This document shows positions 1 through 6,531 of a DNA stretch of 8,117 bases, one piece after another. Within the stretch, counting starts at the first letter, position 1; the number at the start of each line of letters is the position of its first letter. Under the pieces are notes generated by a model, which did not search any database, had not been told where the DNA came from, and was given only the letters and a program-made list of their open reading frames with translations. The stretch comes from Thermoprotei archaeon (GTDB lineage: Archaea > Thermoproteota > Thermoprotei > Thermofilales > B20-G17). Made by a program: the position numbers and the translations under genes. The stretch lies in the NCBI GenBank assembly GCA_003649515.1, contig QMSC01000053.1:1-8117 (forward strand). Reading direction: 5' to 3'.

Positions 1-753
1 ACAAAGCCTAGGGACTGGAACGATCGTAACGGCCATGGAACGCATGTAATTGGCATAATTGCAGCAGTATTCAACGACATAGGCGTCGTTGGCGCAGCTC
101 CTGAAGTAGAGATCTACGCGATAAAGGTTCTCAACGATGCAGGATATGGTTACTGGAGCGATGTTATAGAGGGAATTGAGTGGGCATTAAAGGGACCTGA
201 CGGATACATCGACAGGGATGAAGATGGAGTAATAGTTGGCGATCCAGAGGATGATGCCGCTGAAGTCATAAGCATGAGCCTCGGTGCTTCAAGTGCTCCG
301 GAAGCTGTCCATGACGCTATAAAAACAGCTTATGCTTATGGCGTAGTTATAGTTGCAGCCGCGGGTAATGAAGGGGAATCTACTCCCTGCTATCCAGCCG
401 TTTACGAAGAAGTTATAGCCGTAGGGGCAATAGACGAGGCAGATAACGTACCCTGGTGGAGTAACAGGAATCCAGAACTAACTGCACCGGGAGTAAACGT
501 GCTTTCTACATACAAAAATGATGGTTACGAGGAGTTAAGTGGGACTTCTATGGCCTGCCCACACGTGTCAGCGACAGTAGCTTTAGTGCAAGCCGTGAGA
601 CTAGCCAATGGAATGTTGCTGCTATCTCCTGACTCCGTGAGGAGCCTGTTACAGAACACAGCAGACGATTTAGGCGAAGCAGGCTACGACTCCCTTTACG
701 GATATGGCGTAGTCAGAGCAGATAAGGCTGTAAGCGAAGCACTTAATCCTTAA
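1..753 (+). CDS. Subtilisin-like serine protease (peptidase S8), 5' truncated by window edge
   Basis: Open from base 1 in frame 1, giving the last 250 residues; the start, any signal peptide, the propeptide and the catalytic Asp lie outside the window. Visible are the catalytic His in NGHGTH (residue 12 of the fragment), the oxyanion Asn in AAAGNEG (about 123) and the catalytic Ser in GTSMACPH (about 183). Between the His and Ser segments is an Asp-rich stretch (about 67-88, DRDEDG then GDPEDDAAE) leading into VISMSLG. This arrangement closely resembles, from memory, the calcium-binding insertion of Tk-subtilisin of Thermococcus kodakarensis, where several Ca2+ ions are needed for folding. 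The C-terminal YGYGVVRA block is also typical of that group. The ATG at 274 is internal, not a start. Role: probably an extracellular or cell-surface protease that digests proteins for peptide uptake. Family is certain; the Tk-subtilisin subgroup is inferred. Confidence 0.95.
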   Translation, partial: TKPRDWNDRNGHGTHVIGIIAAVFNDIGVVGAAPEVEIYAIKVLNDAGYGYWSDVIEGIEWALKGPDGYIDRDEDGVIVGDPEDDAAEVISMSLGASSAPEAVHDAIKTAYAYGVVIVAAAGNEGESTPCYPAVYEEVIAVGAIDEADNVPWWSNRNPELTAPGVNVLSTYKNDGYEELSGTSMACPHVSATVALVQAVRLANGMLLLSPDSVRSLLQNTADDLGEAGYDSLYGYGVVRADKAVSEALNP

Positions 754-757
754 ACGA

Positions 758-783
758 TTTTAAAGTTTTTTCTTTTTACTTTA
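758..783 (+). terminator. T-rich transcription terminator after the protease gene
   Basis: Directly after the protease TAA (751-753) lies a run of T tracts (TTTT, TTTTTT, TTTTT) on the plus strand with no strong hairpin. Archaeal RNA polymerase terminates at such U-rich stretches. The gene that ends beyond it (the pseudogene on the minus strand) faces this site, so a stop here fits the layout. Confidence 0.65.
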
Positions 784-840
784 CGCAAGAAGTTACAGTG
801 CTTCATTAGGAATGAGAAAGCCATCTAGTTGGGAGAAGTT

Positions 841-1810
841 TCATCGCTTCAGCAGGATGATCTTCACCTGCCGATTCTTAAGGCTTAACACTAAGCAAAC
901 TCTCCTCTCTACCGTAAGTTCCTTGGCTTCAAGTAGGTCAAAGGCTTCGGACACAGCTTCAAGAATTTTAATCATAGTTCTCAGCTCTCTTTTAGGGATT
1001 AAAGACGAAGAGCACGTCTCCCTTGTTTGCATGTGCCAGACTCGTTATAGCTCCTTCTGTTGAGGCAGGGAACCTCTTGCACTTGGATCTCATCATTATT
1101 GCAGAAAGGAACGAGATGGGCTCAGAGCCCTCCTCTATGCTTGACGTTCCAAGGAACGTGTCTAGAGAACATGTAACTCCCCTGCTGTACCTTCTCAAGG
1201 AGCCTGAAATCATATAACCACAGTGCGCTAAAGGTTCGCCTTCGAGAAGCTCAAACTCCTCCAGCAAATGGTAACTCTTAACCATCAGCGAATATCCCGC
1301 CAAATCTGGCACTACACTTGTTGAAGAATGGACGGATCTCGCTCCAAACATCGTAAGCATATATGTCACTGTCGAGGGAGTTCTTTATAGACCTTACAAT
1401 AAACTATTTGACTGCCTCCTTAACTTCCGGCACATCAGGACAAAGACATGGAGCCCCTTCAACAGAAATCGCTGGACGTGCATGTAGTATTATTGGCCTC
1501 CCATCAGCATCAACATATAGTGCATCCTTATGCTCTTCGATAAGCCAATAGGAAGCACTCTCTGGAACCAGCTGAATTAGAACTAATAGTCTCCTTCTCC
1601 TAGCCAACTCAACGATCTCGTCGTACTTTAAGAAATCCCAGACACCCGGCTTCGAGTTGACTTGAGACCAGAAGAGCCTCATCCTTACAAGCTTAAAGCC
1701 AAGCTTTTGATGTTCGCGAGATCCTCCTCCCAGAAGTCCTTCCTTGGATGATGTGGTCGATAATATTGAGTACCTATGAAGGCTTCCTCCGCTTTTAATA
1801 CGAACACCAT
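841..1810 (-). pseudogene. Decayed glycoside hydrolase (GH42 / beta-galactosidase-like), multiple frameshifts and a large internal deletion
   Basis: On the minus strand, from an ATG at 1810, protein-like sequence continues through three frames. It begins with FIGTQYYRPHHPRKDFWEED and then NIKS, shifts frame near 1702-1708 (a one-base loss would explain it), and continues LGFKLVRMRLFWSQVN, KPGVWDFLKYDEIVELA and DALYVDADGRPI. A TAG follows at 1406-1404, after which the same frame gives YAYDVWSE, resembling the barrel strand that carries the acid/base Glu. Near 1335-1320 the reading jumps frame to C-terminal-domain-like sequence (LLEGEPLAHCGYMI, RRYSRG, LFVFNP). It shifts again near 1000 and ends with KNRQVKIILL and TGA at 843-841. 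Only about 320 codons remain, while this type of enzyme usually has 600-750, so most of the catalytic barrel is gone. The intact ancestor would have cleaved beta-galactosides or related oligosaccharides. The exact family (GH42 versus a related COG1874 group) is inferred from memory. Confidence 0.8.
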
Positions 1811-1854
1811 TCAAAGGAGCCCTTTAAGATACAACGTTAAGCAGAGACTTCCAA

Positions 1855-1870
1855 ATTAAAAATAAATTAT
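1855..1870. promoter_or_regulatory. AT-rich promoter core in the divergent gap 1811-1908
   Basis: The gap between the pseudogene start (1810, minus) and the phosphodiesterase start (1909, plus) contains one long AT tract, TTAAAAATAAATTAT, that can be read as a TATA element on either strand. For the plus gene it would place transcription start near 1888 and leave a leader of about 20 bases that includes a ribosome site. For the minus remnant it would start near 1835. No BRE is obvious. Confidence 0.45.
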
Positions 1871-1908
1871 CCAGGTTATCTAATTATTCGTAAGAATGGT
1901 GGGAGTCT

Positions 1909-3348
1909 ATGGCGCGAGCGGGACCGCCAGTAATACTAGTGTGGCTCGATTGCCTGGCTGGAGATGTTTTCGTGAACATGTACAAGAATGGGGAATTACC
2001 AAATCTCTCAAGCTACTTCGAGAATGGGATATTTATCGAAAACGTCATATCCTGTTTTCCAACGGTATCGGAATCTGCTGAGGGAGGGATAATATCGGGC
2101 TTCTTCTCTGGAGAGACAAATATGGTAGGAGAGCGTTACTTCTCAAGAAAGTTGCGTATGATAAGGCATTACAAGCTCAATGCTAGAGCCGAGATGGACT
2201 TCAACGCTCGCCTAAAGAAAAGGACTATAGATACCGTCATAGGCGAAACCGTGGCTATGGGCAGGATAATAAGGACTTCCCGTGAGAATATAGATGACGT
2301 CAAAGCCCTAAAACATGAAAGGGAAGGGTCGCTCGAAATCGTGGAAAGGAGGCTAGAAGTAGCCTCTAGAATAGTCCTGCTAAAAAGACCCAAGTTGCTA
2401 TTCTTCACTATATCTGCGGACTACATTTCACACGTCAATGGAAGAGACGGAGGAGCCGTTAAGAGGTTTATAGAGGAGTTTGATAGGAGATTTCCGATCC
2501 TAGTGGAATCCCTCAATAAGGCTTACGGCAGAGATAACTACGCGATTTTCATCTTCTCCGATCACGGTTCAGCTAGCGTTGCTAAACACCTAGACCTTCC
2601 TCAGTTACTAGAAGAGGAGGGATTTAATCCTGCTACAGCTGATTTGCTGATGGAACGGAGAGACGTAGATTCTGCAGCGCTGTCCAATGGCCGCCGAATG
2701 GGACTCGTGTATTTCGCTCATCCCAAGTATGGATGGAGGAGGAAGCTGAGCTATAAGCAACTGAGAAACTACCCCCATAAGGGGAGAAACCTAGACCTAC
2801 TGGAACTATTCGCCCAGTTGGAGGGAGTGGAACAGGTTTTCGCGAAGCGAGATCAAAAATCCGTAGTTATAGTTTCCAAGGATGGGGAGGGAGTCATACA
2901 ATACGATCCAGCCAGTCGCAAGTACAAGTACTCAGTGCTACGTGGATCAGATCCGTTAGGCTACGAGCTAGAGCCTAGGTGGATGGGTGAGGAAGAGTGG
3001 CTTAGGAATACCTTTAAACACGAGTATCCTGATGCCATAGTTCAGCTATACCACATCTTTAAGTCCAAGAACTGTGGAGATATAGTTCTAAACGCGGCAC
3101 CGAACTGGGATTTTTGGGAACCCTGGGACATTTCATATCCAATTTTAAGGGCTGCACATGGAGGATTATCGAAAGATGAAATGATGACCTTTATATTGGC
3201 TAAAGGTCCCGGCATGAGGAGGGTTGAGATAAAGTGTGCGCGACTGATAGACATCTTCGCAACCATAGCCACATATTACGGCGCTAAGGATCTAGTGGCC
3301 GACACTCATGCAGTTGAGAGAATGTTAGGGAGCGCTACTGCCCGCTAA
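1909..3348 (+). CDS. Type I phosphodiesterase / nucleotide pyrophosphatase, alkaline phosphatase superfamily
   Basis: 479 residues, apparently complete. The full two-metal set of the family is in order: Asp14 (VWLDCLAGD), the nucleophile Thr52 (CFPTVSES), Asp171 and His175 (SADYISHVNG), Asp218-His219 (FSDHGSA) and His417 (AAHGG). Family members hydrolyse phosphodiester or pyrophosphate bonds (nucleotides, sugar nucleotides, phospholipid head groups, phosphonates) through a phospho-threonine intermediate; the substrate cannot be read here. The middle part (about 75-160) is charged and unlike the core, and about 225-400 holds the usual variable cap. No signal peptide or membrane span is visible, so it is probably cytosolic. 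The ATG at 1909 is preceded by a ribosome site GGTGGGAG (1898-1905); an ATG at 1896 lies in another frame. The 3' end overlaps the convergent glycosidase gene by 14 bases. Family call is strong, substrate unknown. Confidence 0.9.
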   Translation: MARAGPPVILVWLDCLAGDVFVNMYKNGELPNLSSYFENGIFIENVISCFPTVSESAEGGIISGFFSGETNMVGERYFSRKLRMIRHYKLNARAEMDFNARLKKRTIDTVIGETVAMGRIIRTSRENIDDVKALKHEREGSLEIVERRLEVASRIVLLKRPKLLFFTISADYISHVNGRDGGAVKRFIEEFDRRFPILVESLNKAYGRDNYAIFIFSDHGSASVAKHLDLPQLLEEEGFNPATADLLMERRDVDSAALSNGRRMGLVYFAHPKYGWRRKLSYKQLRNYPHKGRNLDLLELFAQLEGVEQVFAKRDQKSVVIVSKDGEGVIQYDPASRKYKYSVLRGSDPLGYELEPRWMGEEEWLRNTFKHEYPDAIVQLYHIFKSKNCGDIVLNAAPNWDFWEPWDISYPILRAAHGGLSKDEMMTFILAKGPGMRRVEIKCARLIDIFATIATYYGAKDLVADTHAVERMLGSATAR

Positions 3349-4744
3349 GCTTCAAGCTCTGAATGACCTTCCTCGACTCCTCATCCAGTCCAAAGTCCCT
3401 ATAGTTTATTCTAATAGTTTTAATGGCTCCGCGAAAGTCGTAGTACTTCTGAGCGTACTCATATCCCCACCTATTCCAGAACTTATTGTAATAGGGACTT
3501 TTAGCAAGTAGGCCTACTTGTCTCCCAGGGAAGCTTGGAGGTATGCTTATATGACCGTAGAAGAAGGCGTAATCTCCGAAGAGCTTTACGAACACCAAAG
3601 AATCCTTTTCGTAGGGTATGCCTACCGACGTCATGCTCCAGGGGCTTCCATGCATCTGACAGAAGGATACGGATCCCACAATCCTCTCATGACACCCCTC
3701 ACCGCTTATGAGCACGCCGGGTATCTGTGCTCTCAGCTCCTCTATAAGCCTCTTCAAACCCAACTCCATGTTACATTTAGGATCGTCTATGACCACTAGC
3801 GTCTGGTCCAGGTAAACTGCCTCCAGAGCAAACTCTAAAACTACCTTAGAAATATTGCCCAGCAGGTACTTGCGCCAGGCCCTTGCACAGGGCCTCATGT
3901 AAGCGAAAGGCAGCGTGGCAGCTCCTGGGAAAGTTCCTGGCCAGCCCCGCTTTCTCCCATGCCTATCTACTATTTGATAACGCCATAGCTTCCTATAAGC
4001 TGGTAAGCTGTAGTCAAGACCTAGGCAGTTCATACTGGGCATGATCTTATATCCGGCTTCGCGAGCGACTTCAACCATCTCTCCAAACCTCTCCGGACCT
4101 CCAAGCTCTTTAGCGGGATAGTACTCCGGATACCGCCCATCCCACCTCCAACTCCAGCCGGGCAAGTACAGTATGGTATCCCTAGGAGCTCCTAGCTCTT
4201 CAAGCTCCTCAACAAGCTTTATTACATCGCTGTAATCGGCAAGTATAACGCCATCAGATGCCCACATATCGACTATCAGCACTAAGCGCGTGTTGAAGGC
4301 CCACTTGGGGATGTTTGGGTTCTCCTCCTTCTTCCTTATTTTAAACGCTCTCTCCATCCAGGACTTATAATCCTCCACCGCTTCATCCATCGTACCGAAC
4401 TCGTCTACTAGCAGTTTAGGAACCCTTGGCTTGGAATACCCTGACCAGGGTCTAAGCTCCCAGATAATCTTAAAGCCGTCTACAAGCTGCTTCACAAAGA
4501 CGTTGCTAAAGTGGAGAGGCTTGTACCTCGTCCCCACCCTAATCCACTTATCGCCAACCTTTGCTAACAAGAATTGAGCGTTTAACATCACTGGATAATC
4601 TATGCTCCAAGTCTCGCCAACGGGCATATCGGTATCCAACATTACTCCACTTTTACCTGGGACGTGTATTTCCGTAGCGCCCTTAATTTCAACTCCCGCT
4701 CTAAAGGCATCACCCTCACGCAAAAAGCGCTTCACAAAACACAC
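3335..4744 (-). CDS. Putative TIM-barrel glycoside hydrolase, DUF6259-like
   Basis: 469 residues. The N-terminal third (about 1-140) looks like a beta-sandwich. From about 150 the sequence follows a (beta/alpha)8 hydrolase pattern: RLVLIVDMW, then LYLPGWSWRWDGRYPEYYP and LGGPERF, then AGYKIMPSMN. It continues with VYLDQT (Asp313) and LISGEG (Glu349), two acidic residues at strand ends that are the best candidates for catalytic residues. The GW...YPEYYP...LGG block recalls, from memory, DUF6259 and related alpha-glycosidase-like barrels; a true activity cannot be assigned. It has no signal peptide, so probably acts inside the cell on imported sugars. The start is GTG at 4744, or GTG at 4735 three codons later; the latter has GGTG six bases before it, and both would be nearly leaderless from the TATA at 4772-4779. 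It is shorter than large DUF6259 proteins and may lack a C-terminal sandwich. Its 3' end overlaps the phosphodiesterase gene tail to tail. Confidence 0.7.
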   Translation of the reverse strand: MCFVKRFLREGDAFRAGVEIKGATEIHVPGKSGVMLDTDMPVGETWSIDYPVMLNAQFLLAKVGDKWIRVGTRYKPLHFSNVFVKQLVDGFKIIWELRPWSGYSKPRVPKLLVDEFGTMDEAVEDYKSWMERAFKIRKKEENPNIPKWAFNTRLVLIVDMWASDGVILADYSDVIKLVEELEELGAPRDTILYLPGWSWRWDGRYPEYYPAKELGGPERFGEMVEVAREAGYKIMPSMNCLGLDYSLPAYRKLWRYQIVDRHGRKRGWPGTFPGAATLPFAYMRPCARAWRKYLLGNISKVVLEFALEAVYLDQTLVVIDDPKCNMELGLKRLIEELRAQIPGVLISGEGCHERIVGSVSFCQMHGSPWSMTSVGIPYEKDSLVFVKLFGDYAFFYGHISIPPSFPGRQVGLLAKSPYYNKFWNRWGYEYAQKYYDFRGAIKTIRINYRDFGLDEESRKVIQSLKLSGQ

Positions 4745-4770
4745 CCTTTAAACTCTCTCGACCTTCTGGG

Positions 4771-4780
4771 TTAATAAACT
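4771..4780. promoter_or_regulatory. Shared near-palindromic TATA element between divergent genes
   Basis: TTAATAAACT, with the 10-base near-palindrome GTTAATAAAC starting one base earlier, lies in a 65-base gap. Read on the minus strand it gives TTTATTA about 31 bases before the GTG at 4744. Read on the plus strand it lies about 35 bases before the ATG at 4810. Both distances fit leaderless or nearly leaderless archaeal transcripts, so a single element could serve both directions. Confidence 0.5.
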
Positions 4781-4809
4781 TTCATATTCTCAAGTCCTCT
4801 TTATCTATT

Positions 4810-5049
4810 ATGGAGAAAACAAGCCTTGGAATCGAGATCGTTGATATAGCTCGGAACTCAAGGTATGAAGTATATATCTATAAATGTCTGGCACCGATGC
4901 CGTTTAGGAGGTGCAAGAGCAGGAGCGAATACTTGGAGGAAGTTACTCCAAGGGTCTTTGCAAGGAACTCTTGGTCTTCAGGAGAAGATGTTAAGTGCTA
5001 CTCAGGAGCTTTAAAATACAAGCTACTTTATTTTATAATTAATAGTTAA
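4810..5049 (+). pseudogene. Probable broken N-terminal piece of an acetyltransferase-like (GNAT) gene; otherwise a 79-residue hypothetical protein
   Basis: The open frame encodes 79 residues. The first half (IEIVDI, YKCLAPMPFRRCK, RSEYLEE) looks like the start of archaeal GNAT-type proteins as I remember them. Those continue with a lysine-rich turn, a LLVF strand and a GEVVG turn. In the annotated frame the following residues do not fit, but reading one frame over from about 4952 gives LCKELLVF, and returning to the first frame near 4983 gives GEDVKCYSG. This suggests two compensating frameshifts around 4950 and 4982. The rest of a normal domain (about 100 further residues, including the acetyl-CoA loop) is absent: the frame ends in KLLYFIINS at an AT-rich stretch that is also the promoter of the next gene. 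A small intact protein remains possible. The family is inferred and unsure. Confidence 0.45.
5031..5040 (+). promoter_or_regulatory. TATA box for the small membrane protein gene
   Basis: TTTTATAATT is centred about 36 bases before the ATG at 5071, placing transcription start close to that codon. No clear ribosome site precedes the ATG (AAAGTTCC), which fits a leaderless or very short-leader mRNA. The box overlaps the tail of the preceding broken frame. Confidence 0.5.
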
Positions 5050-5070
5050 AAAGTAGTAGGCGAAAGTTCC

Positions 5071-5217
5071 ATGCTCGTTGAATTAATGTTACTCGTGGCA
5101 GTTTTAGTTGCTTTAGTGGTAGCAGTCTATATCCTAGTAAGAGTGTTGAGGGAGTATCTGCACTTAAAGAAGATGATAAAGCTGGTTGAGGATACGATAA
5201 GCGAGGAAGGAGGATAG
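5071..5217 (+). CDS. 48-residue single-span membrane protein, function unknown
   Basis: ATG at 5071 to TAG at 5215-5217. Residues 2-25 form one hydrophobic helix rich in Val, Leu and Ala (LLVAVLVALVVAVYIL). A basic amphipathic tail follows (VRVLREYLHLKKMIKLVED) and then the acidic end SEEGG. By the positive-inside rule the tail faces the cytoplasm, with the N-terminus outside. Third-position choices (GTA, TTA, CTA, ATA, AGG) match the neighbouring genes and a TATA box sits at the right distance, so I take it as a real gene despite its size. No known family is recognised; a small subunit or regulator of a membrane complex is possible but unsupported. Confidence 0.6.
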   Translation: MLVELMLLVAVLVALVVAVYILVRVLREYLHLKKMIKLVEDTISEEGG

Positions 5218-5328
5218 CGCGACTCCATGGATAGCCTGAGGTTACGATAAATAATGAGGCGAAGCAATTCTACAGGAAAACGGGCAGGGAACGCATTAAA
5301 GATCCTTTTCTAACACTTCATTTTTGTG

Positions 5329-5337
5329 AAATTTATC
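5329..5337 (+). promoter_or_regulatory. TATA box for the luciferase-family oxidoreductase
   Basis: AAATTTATC is centred about 41 bases before the ATG at 5374, predicting a leader of roughly 15 bases. It supports starting translation at 5374 rather than at the in-frame GTG at 5326, which would lie upstream of the predicted transcription start. Confidence 0.5.
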
Positions 5338-5373
5338 ACAAGAAATATAGCATTGCGACGTTTCTATACTGCG

Positions 5374-6348
5374 ATGATCAAGGTTGGCGTTTTCCTACCT
5401 CAGGGATGGCGGCTTGACCTCCCTAAGGACCTCAGCCCTATAGAACAGTGGAAGATTATAGTCAACGTGGCTGAGAAAGCTGAGGAGCTGGGCTTTGACT
5501 CCGTGTGGGTTTTCGATCACTTCCACACTTATCCCAAAGCGCTTTCAGGTAGAAGTGTCTTCGAAGCGTGGACAACACTTACGGCAATTTCCCAAGTAAC
5601 TAAGAGGGTGAGGCTTGGAACTCTAGTTACATGCATCCTTTACCGATATCCTACAGTCCTAGCGAAAATAGTCGCTAACTTAGACGTCATGTCAGGTGGT
5701 AGAGTAGAGTTCGGTGTCGGAGCCTGCTGGTATGAGCACGAGTTTATAGGCTATGGGATAGAGTTTCCAGAACCTCCTAGAAGGGTTAGAGTGCTCGATG
5801 AAGCTCTGCAAATAATAAAGATGATGTGGACTCTAGATGAAGTGAACTTCGAGGGGAGGTACTTTAGGATTAGGGGAGCGCTAAATGACCCCAAACCAGT
5901 TCAAAAACCACATCCACCGATATTAGTAGCCGGTAAGGGCGAGAAGCTAATGCTAAGAGTAGTAGCTAAGCACGCCGACAAGTATCACATCTGGGGCACA
6001 CCGGAGTTCTACTCCAGAAAGTTGGATGTTCTCAAGAAGCACTGCAAAGCCATTGGGAGGAACTATGATGAGATAATAAAGGTTCACGACGGAATAACCA
6101 TAATGGGTACGGAGGAGGAAGTGAAGAGAAAAATGAAGGAGTCCGCGTACATAGTTCTAAGCGGAATGAAATATGAGAGCTTGAAGAGAAGCCAATACCT
6201 GGGAACCCCTGAGGAGATCGTTGAGAGAGTAAAGGAGTACATGAGATTGGGAACCACGGAGTTCATATTCTACTTCCCCGATGCTTACAAGATAACTCCA
6301 CTAGAAGAGTTTGCGGACAACGTACTACCTCAGCTGAAAAAACTTTAG
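5374..6348 (+). CDS. Luciferase-like (LLM class) F420-dependent oxidoreductase
   Basis: 324 residues from the ATG at 5374. The frame is open back to a GTG at 5326, but the extra 16 residues do not resemble the family and the protein then begins in the typical way with IKVGVFLPQG. Hallmarks of the bacterial-luciferase TIM barrel follow: LGFDSVWVFDHF (40-50), RVRLGTLVTCILYRYPTVLAK (79-98), LDVMSGGRVEFGVGACWYEHEFIGYG (103-128), RRVRVLDEALQIIKMMWT (136-153), the FEGRYF strand (159-164) and KPHPPILVAGKG (178-189). Archaeal members normally use coenzyme F420 for hydride transfer, although FMN use is possible. The substrate cannot be deduced; the genes around it do not form an obvious pathway. It appears monocistronic, with a T-rich stretch (6414-6422) as a possible stop. 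Cytosolic. Family is very secure; the F420 choice is inferred from the archaeal context. Confidence 0.92.
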   Translation: MIKVGVFLPQGWRLDLPKDLSPIEQWKIIVNVAEKAEELGFDSVWVFDHFHTYPKALSGRSVFEAWTTLTAISQVTKRVRLGTLVTCILYRYPTVLAKIVANLDVMSGGRVEFGVGACWYEHEFIGYGIEFPEPPRRVRVLDEALQIIKMMWTLDEVNFEGRYFRIRGALNDPKPVQKPHPPILVAGKGEKLMLRVVAKHADKYHIWGTPEFYSRKLDVLKKHCKAIGRNYDEIIKVHDGITIMGTEEEVKRKMKESAYIVLSGMKYESLKRSQYLGTPEEIVERVKEYMRLGTTEFIFYFPDAYKITPLEEFADNVLPQLKKL

Positions 6349-6419
6349 ACCGCCAGTGATGGAATAATTGGTTAAAGGTCTCAGAGAGTTTCAGGGACTG
6401 GACTAATTAAACATTTGTT

Positions 6420-6447
6420 TTTATAAAACTGATAGATGGAACAGTTT
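6420..6447 (+). promoter_or_regulatory. TATA box with a 22-base inverted repeat just downstream
   Basis: TTTATAAA (6420-6427) is followed by AAACTG (6426-6431), ten bases, and CAGTTT (6442-6447), a perfect 6-base inverted repeat occupying the space between the TATA box and the expected transcription start near 6450. This is where archaeal repressors commonly bind. The leader to the ATG at 6532 would be about 80 bases; a second weaker AT element (TTAAATA, 6469-6475) would give a shorter one. The preceding T run may also end transcription of the oxidoreductase gene. Confidence 0.4.
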
Positions 6448-6522
6448 GTCCCTCTAACAGCCGCGTAGTTAAATACACCATCGTCATAATGGTTTGTGAG
6501 AAGCTAGAAGTTCGAAACCAAA

Positions 6523-6529
6523 GGTGAGG
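6523..6529 (+). promoter_or_regulatory. Ribosome binding site GGTGAGG
   Basis: GGTGAGG two bases before the ATG at 6532 matches the archaeal anti-Shine-Dalgarno sequence well and fixes the start of the PH-like membrane protein. The presence of this site agrees with a leadered mRNA here, unlike the leaderless genes to the left. Confidence 0.6.
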
Positions 6530-6531
6530 GA

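Noticed and set aside
812..1217. Plus-strand open frames at 812-1063 and 1023-1217
   Set aside because: Low-complexity translations lying antisense to recognisable glycosidase sequence on the minus strand; they are shadows.
1404..1406. In-frame TAG inside the glycosidase-like sequence, possibly read as pyrrolysine
   Set aside because: The same gene has several frameshifts and a large deletion, so the TAG is one more lesion. No pyrrolysine gene or methylamine methyltransferase is in view.
3518..3799. 93-codon plus-strand open frame inside the barrel hydrolase
   Set aside because: Lies fully antisense to a well-supported gene, with no promoter or ribosome site and no recognisable domain.
5326..5373. 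GTG at 5326 as the start of the luciferase-family gene
   Set aside because: The 16 extra residues are unlike the family, the predicted TATA box lies within them, and the ATG at 5374 gives the usual KVGVFLPQ-type start.
6508..6522. GTTCGAAACC resembling a tRNA T-loop
   Set aside because: The flanking bases do not pair into a T stem and no anticodon or acceptor stem can be drawn.
6489..6527. 12-codon leader peptide (ATG at 6489, TGA within the ribosome site of the PH-like gene)
   Set aside because: No ribosome site, no runs of a regulatory amino acid and no alternative stems; an ORF this short is expected by chance.
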